A DNA stretch of 64,000 bases from Pseudomonas sp. GM41(2012) (GTDB taxonomy: Bacteria; Pseudomonadota; Gammaproteobacteria; Pseudomonadales; Pseudomonadaceae): the NCBI RefSeq assembly GCF_000282315.2, contig NZ_AKJN02000007.1:992001-1056000 (forward strand), written 5' to 3'. This document shows positions 10,016-17,081 of the stretch, piece by piece. The notes below the pieces were generated by a model, which searched no databases, was not told the DNA's origin, and saw only the letters and a program-made list of their open reading frames with translations. A program made the translations under genes and the position numbers. Within the stretch, counting starts at the first letter, position 1, and every line of letters begins with the position of its first letter.

Positions 10016-10456
10016 TCACCCCTTCAAACGTTGGCTGAAATGCTCCAGCGCCAGGCGATAGCCGTGGCTGCCGAAACCGGCCATCACCGCTGTGGCGATG
10101 GCCGACACAAAAGAGTGATGGCGGAAGGGCTCGCGGGCATGAACGTTGGACAGGTGGACTTCGATCACCGGCAATTCGCTGGCGACCAGGGCATCGCGGA
10201 TCGCGACCGAGGTGTGGGTCCAGGCGGCCGGGTTGATGACGATCCCGGCGCAACGGCCGCGAGCGGCGTGAATCCAGTCGAGCAGTTCGCCTTCATGATT
10301 GGTCTGGCGAAACTCCACCGCCAGGCCGAACTCTTCGGCGGCACGACCGCACAAGGCTGAGATGTCGGCCAGGGTTTCGTGGCCGTAAGTCGCCGGCTCA
10401 CGGGTGCCGAGCAGGTTCAAATTGGGGCCGTTGAGCACCAGAACGATAGGGGACAT
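10016..10456 (-). CDS. aroQ: 3-dehydroquinate dehydratase type II
   Basis: 146 residues from the ATG at 10456, preceded by GGAGA at good spacing; an upstream ATG at 10486 would add ten residues. Motifs of the dodecameric type II enzyme are complete: LNGPNLNLLGTREPATYG with catalytic Arg and Tyr, NPAAWTHTSVAIRDAL, and EVHLSNVHAREPFRHHS with the catalytic histidine. It dehydrates 3-dehydroquinate to 3-dehydroshikimate. It is first in a two-gene leftward operon with the dehydrogenase (5-bp gap), so it is presumably a catabolic paralogue distinct from the biosynthetic copy elsewhere in the genome. Confidence 0.93.
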   Translation of the reverse strand: MSPIVLVLNGPNLNLLGTREPATYGHETLADISALCGRAAEEFGLAVEFRQTNHEGELLDWIHAARGRCAGIVINPAAWTHTSVAIRDALVASELPVIEVHLSNVHAREPFRHHSFVSAIATAVMAGFGSHGYRLALEHFSQRLKG

Positions 10457-10513
10457 CGGGGTCTCTCCACTTATTGTTTTTGGCATTGGCCGAGGGTTTC
10501 AGCCTGTGGAGAT

Positions 10514-10532
10514 AAATTGTACTAGCTGGTTA
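10514..10532 (-). promoter_or_regulatory. 19-bp element upstream of aroQ, copy of 6179-6197
   Basis: On the minus strand TAACCAGCTAGTACAATTT, including a near-palindromic ACCAGCTAGT core. It matches the element before quiC at 15 of 19 positions and points toward aroQ. TACAAT within it could be a -10 with TTGACC upstream (spacer 15). A plausible operator/promoter for the shared regulator. Confidence 0.4.
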
Positions 10533-10597
10533 ATTTGGTCAATTGAAGAGGCTGTTCTCAGGGTTAATGTGTGCGGTGATCGGACGGTTTCGGCTTT

Positions 10598-11509
10598 TCA
10601 GCGGGGCAGATGCTCAACCAGAAAATCGATGAACGCCCTTAAACGCAATGGCATATGGCGAGTTTGCGGGTAGAGCAGGGTGAACGGTCGCGAGCGCCCG
10701 CCATACGGCTTGAGCACTTCCACCAGCGAGCCATCGGCCAGTTCGTTTTCGACGATGAAGCGATAGGTCTGGAACAGTCCCGCGCCATGTTTGGCCAGGG
10801 TCACGCCGCCCAGCACATCGTCGGAACAACTGAAATTGCCCTCGGCCAGAATCTCCCGGTGCACGCCATTGTCGTTGAACAGCCAGGCAATCCGTCGACC
10901 GCTGCTGGGCAATTCGTACTGGATGCACTCGTGCTGTTTAAGATCATCCAGCGTTTGTGGAATGCCCGCGTGCTTGAGGTAGTCAGGACTGGCAATCATC
11001 ACCAGCGCGGCGTCTTCCAACTGTCGGGCGATCAGGCCGGAATCCGGAATCGCCCGCACGCGGATCGCCATGTCATAGCCTTCACCGACGAAATCGATGT
11101 TGCGATTACTGATGTGCGACTCGACCTTCACTGCTGGAAAGCGCGCCCGGAAAGCCGGCAACAACGGCAGAATCCGGTGATGGGCATAGGTGGTGGGAAT
11201 GCTGATGCGCAAGGTGCCGGAAGGCTGTTGCTGCTGGCCCATGACCTCGCGCTGGGCCTCGACCAGTTGCACCAGCGCCTGGCGACATTCTTCGTAATAC
11301 CGGCGACCACTGTCGGTCAGTTTGACGCTGCGGGTGGTGCGGGCGAACAACTGCACGCCCAGGCGTTCTTCCATTCGCGACACCGAACGGCTTACGGCTG
11401 CGGGCGTTACGCCAGCGCCCAGTGCGGCAGCGGTAAAGCTGCCGGCCTCGGCGGCCAGGCAAAACAGCTCGATGCTGCCCAGTTGAAGATCGTCGAATTG
11501 TCGCTGCAT
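10598..11509 (-). CDS. LysR-family transcriptional regulator
   Basis: 303 residues. The N-terminal winged helix (residues ~9-68) reads GSIELFCLAAEAGSFTAAAL, then VTPAAVSRSVSRMEERLGVQLF, the LysR recognition pattern; the rest is a periplasmic-binding-like effector domain with RISIPTTYAHHRILPLLP at its start. It resembles the subgroup that often represses or activates adjacent dehydrogenases and efflux genes. Its stop lies about 110 bp from the aroQ promoter region and it is transcribed in the same direction as aroQ. No divergently transcribed target is adjacent, so its target is not evident. Confidence 0.9.
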   Translation of the reverse strand: MQRQFDDLQLGSIELFCLAAEAGSFTAAALGAGVTPAAVSRSVSRMEERLGVQLFARTTRSVKLTDSGRRYYEECRQALVQLVEAQREVMGQQQQPSGTLRISIPTTYAHHRILPLLPAFRARFPAVKVESHISNRNIDFVGEGYDMAIRVRAIPDSGLIARQLEDAALVMIASPDYLKHAGIPQTLDDLKQHECIQYELPSSGRRIAWLFNDNGVHREILAEGNFSCSDDVLGGVTLAKHGAGLFQTYRFIVENELADGSLVEVLKPYGGRSRPFTLLYPQTRHMPLRLRAFIDFLVEHLPR

Positions 11510-11629
11510 GATTGATTACACCGGGGATCAAATGAAGTGTGTGAGTCAGTGTTTATCAGATGCCTGCACACAGATACAGGGCGTTCGTGATGAGCAAACC
11601 AGTCGGGTTGATTTCCTGACAGCCAAGAC

Positions 11630-11653
11630 AGCCGTCCTCGGGACGGCTTTTTT
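11630..11653 (+). terminator. Orphan intrinsic terminator
   Basis: AGCCGTCC-TCG-GGACGGCT stem of 8 bp followed by six T. No annotated gene precedes it on the plus strand, because the LysR gene starts leftward at 11509; it may end a short RNA. Confidence 0.65.
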
Positions 11654-11802
11654 GTAGGCGCGAGGAAAGGATTGCTTACTATTTTGCGGTGTTATCCACC
11701 GGCCCGAGCCGAGCCTTGGCGCTAGTCTCAAAAGTCGCAGTGATGATTCAGCACAGCGCCAGTTATCGGATTTTTCAGGGAATGTCGGGTCTTCGGGCTC
11801 AT

Positions 11803-11821
11803 TAACCTAACGGATGGGTTA
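11803..11821. promoter_or_regulatory. Inverted repeat before DUF4160 gene
   Basis: TAACC-N9-GGTTA ends two bases before the ATG at 11824, where a bound protein would block expression. A candidate autoregulatory site for the two-gene module that follows. Confidence 0.35.
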
Positions 11822-11823
11822 GC

Positions 11824-12252
11824 ATGCGATTATTCAGCTACAAAGGGTTTTCAATGGTGATCATGTTGCGCGATGAGCATTGCCCGCCGCATGCACATGT
11901 GGATGCCGGAACCTGGAGTGCGCGCTTCAAATTCAGTTTCTGGCACAACAGTGTCGAGCTGTGGGACGTGGTTCCTCATTCTCGCAGGCCACCTGTGGCG
12001 GTGCTGGAAGGGTTGCGTCACGCCCTCGGACAACCCGCTCATTTGCGCCGCGCCCGATGTATCTGGTGGGACAAGCTGCACACGGTCTGCCTCGATCATC
12101 AGATATGGGACTGGCAAACCAGTGAAGTCGTGGTGGTAAAAAGGGTCGCCAGTACGACGTGCATGATTGGCTCGGCTTGCTATGAGCCCGAGACGAACAA
12201 GACCCTGCTGGCGCTGATGGGCGCTCCGGAGGGCGTGGAGATCGAACTATGA
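11824..12252 (+). CDS. DUF4160 domain protein
   Basis: 142 residues. The family hallmark is near the start: a hydrophobic strand (FSMVIMLRDEH) then CPPHAHVDAGTWSARF, corresponding to the conserved HxPPHxHA motif of DUF4160. The C-terminal half (from about residue 70) is less typical. The stop overlaps the start of the next gene by 4 bp (ATGA), so the two are coupled. DUF4160 and DUF2442 proteins often occur in pairs and have been suspected of forming toxin-antitoxin-like modules; no activity can be read from the sequence. Confidence 0.75.
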   Translation: MRLFSYKGFSMVIMLRDEHCPPHAHVDAGTWSARFKFSFWHNSVELWDVVPHSRRPPVAVLEGLRHALGQPAHLRRARCIWWDKLHTVCLDHQIWDWQTSEVVVVKRVASTTCMIGSACYEPETNKTLLALMGAPEGVEIEL

Positions 12253-12695
12253 AAACGATAACAGCAAAAATGTTGGTGGATCGGCCTGTAACCGAAGCCG
12301 TGCTGGATGAAGCCATCCAGCGTGGCCAGGTGCGCCACAAAGGCGGCCTGCAGGCGACTTCGGTGACCTTTGTGGAACCGTGCCTGGCTGTCAATTTCAT
12401 TGATGGCAGTGGCGTGCTGTTGCCCGTGCAGCACTATCCGGAGTTCGATGATTTCGACGTCGAGGATTTCGCAGACCTGAAAGTCGGCTTTTCCGGGACC
12501 GCCCTTTGCCACGAGGGCAAGGATCTGCAGGTCTCCATTGCCGGGATGGTTTCGGCCAGCAAGCCGCTGATGGATATGGCCGCGTCGGTCATCGCCTCGC
12601 GTAATGGTCGCCAAAGCAGCGCTGCCAAAGCAGAGGCTGCGCGGGTAAATGGCCGTAAGGGCGGGCGTCCGCGCAAGACCGATATCACCCTTTAA
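12249..12695 (+). CDS. DUF2442 domain protein with AT-hook-like tail
   Basis: 148 residues. The central part (about 40-85: ATSVTFVEPCLAVNFIDGSG, then VQHYPEF) fits DUF2442, and the C-terminal tail NGRKGGRPRKTDI resembles an AT-hook (GRP flanked by basic residues), suggesting DNA binding. It overlaps the DUF4160 gene by 4 bp. By analogy with type II modules the second, DNA-binding product would be the antitoxin and autoregulator; this is inference from layout and tail composition only. Confidence 0.72.
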   Translation: MKTITAKMLVDRPVTEAVLDEAIQRGQVRHKGGLQATSVTFVEPCLAVNFIDGSGVLLPVQHYPEFDDFDVEDFADLKVGFSGTALCHEGKDLQVSIAGMVSASKPLMDMAASVIASRNGRQSSAAKAEAARVNGRKGGRPRKTDITL

Positions 12696-12702
12696 GCACG
12701 CA

Positions 12703-12727
12703 CAAAAAAGCCGTCGTGATGACGGCT
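12703..12727 (-). terminator. Terminator of trmA, possibly bidirectional
   Basis: AGCCGTC-N5-GACGGCT stem (12709-12727); on the minus strand it is followed by six T, 23 bp after the trmA stop. The plus-strand T tract is weak. Confidence 0.75.
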
Positions 12728-12749
12728 GATTTGTATCTGGCGTCGGCAA

Positions 12750-13829
12750 TTACCGGCGGGTCAACAACACCCCGGATTCCATGTGATGGGTCCACGGAAA
12801 CTGATCAAACATTGCGCATCGGGTGATGCGATGGGTGTCGTGCAACTGGGCGATGTTGGCGGCCAGGGTTTCCGGGTTGCAGGAGATGTAGAGGATGTTG
12901 TCGAAGCGACGGGTCAGCTCGCAGGTGTCCGGATCCATGCCGGCGCGAGGCGGATCGACAAAGACGCTACCGAACTCGTAGCTCTTCAGATCGATACCGT
13001 GCAGGCGACGGAACGGACGAACTTCGTTCAGGGCTTCGGTCAGCTCCTCGGCGGACAAGCGCACCAAGGTGACGTTATCCACAGCATTTTCGCTGAGATT
13101 GCTCAACGCGGCGTTGACCGACGCCTTGCTGATTTCGGTGGCCAGCACTTTGCGCACGCGCGTCGCGAGCGGCAAGGTGAAGTTGCCGTTGCCGCAATAC
13201 AGCTCCAGCAAATCGTCGGAGCGATCGCCAAGTGAGTCGTAAGCCCAGTTGAGCATCTTCTGGTTCACGGTGCCGTTGGGCTGGGTGAACGCGCCTTCCG
13301 GCTGGCGATAGCTGAAGGTGCGACCGCCGACGTCCATCTGCTCGACCACGTAATCGAGACCGATCACTTCGCGTTTGCCCTTGGAACGGCCGATGATGCT
13401 GACGTTCAAGTCGGCTGCCAGTTTCGACGCCGCCGTGTGCCAGTGCTCGTCCAGCGGGCGGTGATAGCACAGCGTGATCATCGCATCGCCGGCCAGGGTG
13501 GTCAGGAACTCCACCTGAAACAGCTTGTTGCTCAGGGCCGCACTGGCTTGCCACGCTGCCTTCAGCTGCGGCATCAATTCGTTGATGCGCAGGCTGGCAA
13601 TCGGGAATTCTTCGATCAGGATCGGCGTGCGCTTGTCTTCCTGGGAAAACATCGCGTAGTGACGATCACCAGCTTCGCGCCACAGGCGGAATTCGGCGCG
13701 CAGGCGGAAGTTTTTCAGCGGCGAGTCGAACACCGCAGGTTCTGGCGCACCGAACGGGGCCAACAGGTCACGCAGGCGCGTGACCTTCTCTTCGAGCTGA
13801 ACGGCGTAAGCCTTGGAATCAAAAGTCAT
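12750..13829 (-). CDS. trmA: tRNA (uracil-5-)-methyltransferase
   Basis: 359 residues from ATG 13829. Makes ribothymidine at position 54 of the tRNA T-loop with S-adenosylmethionine. Visible motifs: ELYCGNGNFTLPLA (SAM site), VFVDPPRAGMDPDT, and ILYISCNPETLAANI with the catalytic cysteine. It lacks the TRAM domain and iron-sulfur cysteines of RlmD-type relatives, as TrmA does. Its ATG overlaps the stop of the purine permease (ATGA, 4 bp), and the lack of a clear ribosome-binding site fits translational coupling. The pairing of permease and TrmA looks like an operon of convenience. Confidence 0.95.
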   Translation of the reverse strand: MTFDSKAYAVQLEEKVTRLRDLLAPFGAPEPAVFDSPLKNFRLRAEFRLWREAGDRHYAMFSQEDKRTPILIEEFPIASLRINELMPQLKAAWQASAALSNKLFQVEFLTTLAGDAMITLCYHRPLDEHWHTAASKLAADLNVSIIGRSKGKREVIGLDYVVEQMDVGGRTFSYRQPEGAFTQPNGTVNQKMLNWAYDSLGDRSDDLLELYCGNGNFTLPLATRVRKVLATEISKASVNAALSNLSENAVDNVTLVRLSAEELTEALNEVRPFRRLHGIDLKSYEFGSVFVDPPRAGMDPDTCELTRRFDNILYISCNPETLAANIAQLHDTHRITRCAMFDQFPWTHHMESGVLLTRR

Positions 13830-15121
13830 GCGTTGAACCAACCCAGCTTGATCACGAACAGAATCGACAGAATCACCAGTGCCGAGTTCAGCTCACGGCC
13901 GCGGCCGGACAGCAACTTGATCGCGGTCCAGGAGATGAAACCGAAGGCGATGCCGTTGGCGATGGAATAAGTGAACGGCATGGCCAGAGCAGTGACCACG
14001 ACCGGTGCGGCGACGGTGATGTCGTCCCAGTCTATTTCGGCCAGGCCGGATGTCATCAATACCGCGACGAACAGCAGTGCAGGCGCGGTAGCAAAGGCTG
14101 GAACGCTGGCCGCCAATGGCGAGAAGAACAGCGCCAGCAGGAACAGAATCGCCACGACAACGGCGGTCAGGCCGGTGCGGCCACCGGCACTCACGCCGGC
14201 TGCGGATTCGATGTAACTGGTGGTGGTCGAGGTGCCCAGCAGCGAGCCGGCCATGGCCGCGGTACTGTCGGCGATCAGGGCGCGACCCATTTTCGGCATG
14301 TGGCCGTCCTTGCCCATCAGGCCCGCGCGCTTGGCGACGCCGATCAGGGTGCCGGAGTTGTCGAACAGGTCGACGAACAGGAAAGCGAAGATCACGCTGA
14401 CCAGCCCGATGTCCAGGGCGCCCTTGATGTCCAGTTGCAGGAAGGTCGGGGCCAGGGACGGCGGCATCGACATTACGCCGCCGAACGGGGTGAAGCCCAT
14501 CACGATCGAAACGATGGTCACTGCCAGAATGCCGATCAGGACCGCACCGCGCACTTTCAACGCTTCAAGCGCCACGATCAGGGCAAAGCCGAGGGTCGCG
14601 AGGATCGGGGCCGGTTGTTTCAAATCGCCGAGGCCGACCATGGTTGCCGGGTTGCTCACCACGATGCCCGCGTTGTGCAGGGCGATCAGGGCCAGGAACA
14701 GGCCGATACCGGCGGCAATCGCCGAGCGCAGCGGCAACGGGATACTGTTGATGATCCATTCGCGGATGCGGAAGATCGACAGCAGGAAGAACAGCACCGC
14801 CGAAATGAACACCGCTCCCAGCGCCACTTGCCAGGTGTGGCCCATGTGCAGGACCACGGTGTAGGTAAAGAAGGCGTTCAGGCCCATGCCCGGCGCGAGA
14901 GCGATCGGGTAGTTGGCGATCAGGCCCATCACCGTCGAACCGATGGCGGCTGCCAGACACGTGGCGACGAACACCGCTCCCTTGTCCATGCCGGTCTCGC
15001 CGAGAATGCTTGGGTTGACGAACAGAATGTAGGCCATGGCCAAAAAGGTCGTGAAGCCCGCCAGAATCTCGGTCCGCACGTTGGTGTTGTGTGCCTTGAG
15101 TTGAAACAGCCTTTCCAGCAT
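13826..15121 (-). CDS. NCS2 purine permease (AzgA/GhxP/AdeP type)
   Basis: 431 residues, about 12-14 hydrophobic segments. Signature regions of the COG2252 branch are present: TEILAGFTTFLAMAYILFVN at the N-terminus, LAPGMGLNAFFTY, and LFDNSGTLIGVA in the substrate region, with the TSTTTSYIESAAGVSAGGRT helix typical of these proteins. The family imports adenine, guanine or hypoxanthine with protons. Start at 15121 is supported by GGGGAG six bases upstream. The leader upstream can fold into two nested stems (15141-15199). Exact base specificity cannot be told. Confidence 0.92.
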   Translation of the reverse strand: MLERLFQLKAHNTNVRTEILAGFTTFLAMAYILFVNPSILGETGMDKGAVFVATCLAAAIGSTVMGLIANYPIALAPGMGLNAFFTYTVVLHMGHTWQVALGAVFISAVLFFLLSIFRIREWIINSIPLPLRSAIAAGIGLFLALIALHNAGIVVSNPATMVGLGDLKQPAPILATLGFALIVALEALKVRGAVLIGILAVTIVSIVMGFTPFGGVMSMPPSLAPTFLQLDIKGALDIGLVSVIFAFLFVDLFDNSGTLIGVAKRAGLMGKDGHMPKMGRALIADSTAAMAGSLLGTSTTTSYIESAAGVSAGGRTGLTAVVVAILFLLALFFSPLAASVPAFATAPALLFVAVLMTSGLAEIDWDDITVAAPVVVTALAMPFTYSIANGIAFGFISWTAIKLLSGRGRELNSALVILSILFVIKLGWFNA

Positions 15122-15140
15122 GTCTGCTCCCCGTGGCGCG

Positions 15141-15199
15141 CCAGGCGCCGTGAATGTATCGACCTCAACAGCAAAGCACAGACCGCTGCTGGCGCCTGG
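15141..15199 (-). promoter_or_regulatory. Structured leader before the purine permease
   Basis: CCAGGCGCC and GGCGCCTGG form a perfect 9-bp outer stem 41 bp apart; within it, on the transcribed strand, AGCAGC can pair with GCUGUU to make a second stem enclosing about 12 nt. The base of the outer stem lies some 20 nt before the start codon, next to the ribosome-binding site. The position suits cis-regulation by a purine, but I do not recognise it as a known riboswitch class. Confidence 0.4.
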
Positions 15200-15335
15200 T
15201 AATTTTCTGAGGGTCGGAAAAAGCCGCGCATCATACCAGCAGCGTGGGGTTATGGCTGCTTATGGCTGCGATCGTCGTCGATGTTTTGCGGTAAAGCCAA
15301 GTGCGCCATACTGCGCGCTGGTTTTGGGGGTACTT

Positions 15336-15791
15336 ATGTATTGCATGAATAAACGTCTGATTGCCATGTTCGGAGTATCGATCGCCTTGTTCCTGGGGGC
15401 ACACACCGCCTCGGCTGCATCGGCGGCACCGTTGAGTCAGGTGAAGGTACTCAAGGTCGAATCGCCGGGCTGTGGTTTTGAGGATATTGCGCAGGGGCAA
15501 GAGCAAACCCGCTGCAATCACAGCGGACCGAACATCAAGGTCTACGTGCTGGAAGTCGGGTACGGTCGTAGCGCGCATGTCGGGCTGGACGGTTTTGAAG
15601 TGAACGGTACCCGGACCCCGGTCTGTGCTTTTGATAATGGCAACCTGACTGAGTGCACCGTCGGGAAAAAAGCCGTCGGCTATCTGTACGTCTTCGATCT
15701 GTCGGGTAAACAGGAAGGCACGTTCACCTTCAGCAACACGTCGATCAACGCGCCAGGCAATACGTTGTCGACGCAGCTTTACATCAAGTAA
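15336..15791 (+). CDS. Secreted DUF4879-like protein
   Basis: 151 residues from ATG 15336, which has GGGGG five bases upstream; ATG 15345 is an alternative. A signal peptide is clear (IAMFGVSIALFLGAHTASAA). The mature part begins with LSQVKVLKVESPGCGFEDIA and has four cysteines in all (GCGFED, TRCNHSG, PVCAFD, LTECTV), which may form two disulfides, and the segment KVYVLEVGYGR. I associate this pattern with DUF4879, a small secreted family of unknown role found in Bacillus and Pseudomonas. Neighbours give no clue. Confidence 0.6.
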   Translation: MYCMNKRLIAMFGVSIALFLGAHTASAASAAPLSQVKVLKVESPGCGFEDIAQGQEQTRCNHSGPNIKVYVLEVGYGRSAHVGLDGFEVNGTRTPVCAFDNGNLTECTVGKKAVGYLYVFDLSGKQEGTFTFSNTSINAPGNTLSTQLYIK

Positions 15792-15857
15792 CGGCGGGCT
15801 CGAACAAGGGGCAGGAAAGCTGACTACGCTTTAAAGATCATCCAGTGGACTGTGCCC

Positions 15858-16409
15858 ATGACCTTTAGAGCTCTGATTACCCTCGCCGAGGGCATCGATG
15901 ACCTGCAATCAGCGACCCTGATCGATGTGCTACGCCGTGCCAAGGTTGAAGTGGTGGTGGCCAGCGTCGAGGGACGGCGCATGCTCACCTGCGCGCGCGG
16001 CACCCGAGTGACGTCCGATGCGATGCTGGTGGACGTGCTGGCACAGCCGTTCGACCTGATCGTCCTGCCCGGTGGTGACGTGGGGGCGCAACATCTGGCG
16101 GCGCATCAACCCCTGCAACAATTGATCAAGGATCAGGCGGCGGCCGGGCGCCTGTTCGCCGGCATCGCCGAGGCCCCGGCGCTGGCGTTGCAAGCCTTTG
16201 GCGTACTGCGTCAGCGGCGCATGACGTGCCTGCCCTCGGCCAGTCATCAACTGTTGGGGTGCAACTTCGTCGATCAACCGGTGGTGGTCGACGGCAACTG
16301 CATCACTGCCCAAGGTTCAGGGGCGGCGTTGCAATTCGCCCTGACGCTGGTGGAGCAACTCTGCGGCAAAGCCAAGCGAGCGGCGGTGGCGGGGGAGTTG
16401 GTGGTTTAG
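15858..16409 (+). CDS. DJ-1/PfpI family protein lacking the catalytic Cys and Glu
   Basis: 183 residues from ATG 15858 (an upstream start at 15852 adds two). The fold aligns end to end with YajL and human DJ-1: IDVLRRAKVEVVVASVEG, FDLIVLPGGDVGAQHL, and the C-terminal ITAQGSGAALQFALTLVEQL. However the nucleophile elbow AAIC-A-G/A-P reads AGIAEAP, so Cys106 of DJ-1 is Ala104 here, and the partner Glu18 is Gln17. Chaperone, deglycase or glyoxalase chemistry of this family needs both, so this copy is probably non-catalytic or does something else. A single transcription unit; no obvious partner. Confidence 0.85.
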   Translation: MTFRALITLAEGIDDLQSATLIDVLRRAKVEVVVASVEGRRMLTCARGTRVTSDAMLVDVLAQPFDLIVLPGGDVGAQHLAAHQPLQQLIKDQAAAGRLFAGIAEAPALALQAFGVLRQRRMTCLPSASHQLLGCNFVDQPVVVDGNCITAQGSGAALQFALTLVEQLCGKAKRAAVAGELVV

Positions 16410-16415
16410 AAAATG

Positions 16416-16703
16416 TCAGGCGTGGGCGGCAATGGGTTCGATGACCGGTTGCTCACGCTGCTCTGCTTGCCAGAGATCGTAATCAGTCTGAACACCTAGC
16501 CACATTCTGGCCTTACCAATTCCAGCCCGCTCCAGGCGTACCGCCAAATCAGGGCTGATCGGCGCATGGCCATGCAGCACTCGCGATAGATGCGGACGCG
16601 CAAATCGCAGGTGCCGGGCCAGTTCTGTCACGCTGATGCCAAGTTCAGGCAATACATCCATCAAAAGGGTTTCGCCAGGGTGTGGCGGGTTGTGCATGGG
16701 CAT
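16416..16703 (-). CDS. higA: HigA/VapI-type antitoxin
   Basis: 95 residues from ATG 16703, with AGGAGG nine bases upstream. It begins MPMHNPPHPGETLLMDVLPE, the HigA opening, followed by a Cro/C1 helix-turn-helix (ISVTELARHLRFARPHLSRV). The C-terminal WLGVQTDYDLWQAE segment is the usual toxin-contacting tail. Lies 14 bp after the toxin gene. HigA would neutralise the toxin and repress the pair. Confidence 0.9.
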   Translation of the reverse strand: MPMHNPPHPGETLLMDVLPELGISVTELARHLRFARPHLSRVLHGHAPISPDLAVRLERAGIGKARMWLGVQTDYDLWQAEQREQPVIEPIAAHA

Positions 16704-16717
16704 GTCCTGCCTCCTGA

Positions 16718-16996
16718 TCAGTGATAGTCCAGATAATCGACCAGTTCGATATCTGAACCGATAAAACGAAAAATAACTCGCCAGTTCCCTGAGACGCTCA
16801 GTGACCAAAATTCGGTCAACTCTCCCTTGAGTGGGTGTAATCGCCATCCCGGAAGGTCCAGGTCGCCAGGTAGTGCTGCGCGGTCCATGAACTGAAGCAT
16901 CCGAGACAAACGCTTCGCATGGTCTGCGCGGATCCCACGAGTCGAACCTGTTTCATAGAAGCCACGAAGGCCTTTGTGCTGAAAGGATTTGATCAT
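16718..16996 (-). CDS. higB: HigB/RelE-family toxin
   Basis: 92 residues. The RelE-superfamily ribosome-dependent mRNA interferase fold is recognisable: IKSFQHKGLRGFYETGSTRG, then a helix, LPGWRLHPLKGELTEFWSLS and GNWRVIFRFIGSDIELVDYLDYH. The order toxin then antitoxin is that of higBA. An inverted repeat at 17004-17024 covers the promoter region. All core basic residues expected (Arg in GNWRVIFRF, Lys/Arg near residue 20-30) are present, so the gene looks functional. Confidence 0.92.
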   Translation of the reverse strand: MIKSFQHKGLRGFYETGSTRGIRADHAKRLSRMLQFMDRAALPGDLDLPGWRLHPLKGELTEFWSLSVSGNWRVIFRFIGSDIELVDYLDYH

Positions 16997-17003
16997 GGGA
17001 TAA

Positions 17004-17024
17004 GTGTAAGGCGATACATTACAC
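17004..17024. promoter_or_regulatory. Inverted-repeat operator of higBA
   Basis: GTGTAA-N9-TTACAC, perfect 6-bp arms, located 8 bp upstream of the higB start. Position and symmetry fit autoregulation by HigA or the HigBA complex. Confidence 0.5.
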
Positions 17025-17081
17025 CTGATGCACTATCTATGTATTGCACCTGCTCGGCAAAAGTGTGATCGGCAAACTGCT

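Larger units (their letters stand above)
11510..11823 (+). other. Intergenic stretch holding an orphan terminator and a small open frame
   Basis: Between the LysR start and the DUF4160 gene there is no recognisable protein gene. A small frame of 41 codons runs from ATG 11532 to TAG 11657, starting MKCVSQCLSDACTQ, but it reads straight through the terminator hairpin at 11630-11653, which argues for a short non-coding RNA or a chance frame. A putative operator lies at 11803-11821. Confidence 0.4.

Noticed and set aside
9156..10253. Longer form of the quinate/shikimate dehydrogenase starting at 10253
   Set aside because: The extra 81 residues overlap aroQ in another frame and look like shadow sequence; GTG 10010 with GGGG upstream fits.
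12709..12727. Hairpin as terminator of the DUF2442 gene
   Set aside because: The T tract is strong only on the minus strand, so it is better assigned to trmA.
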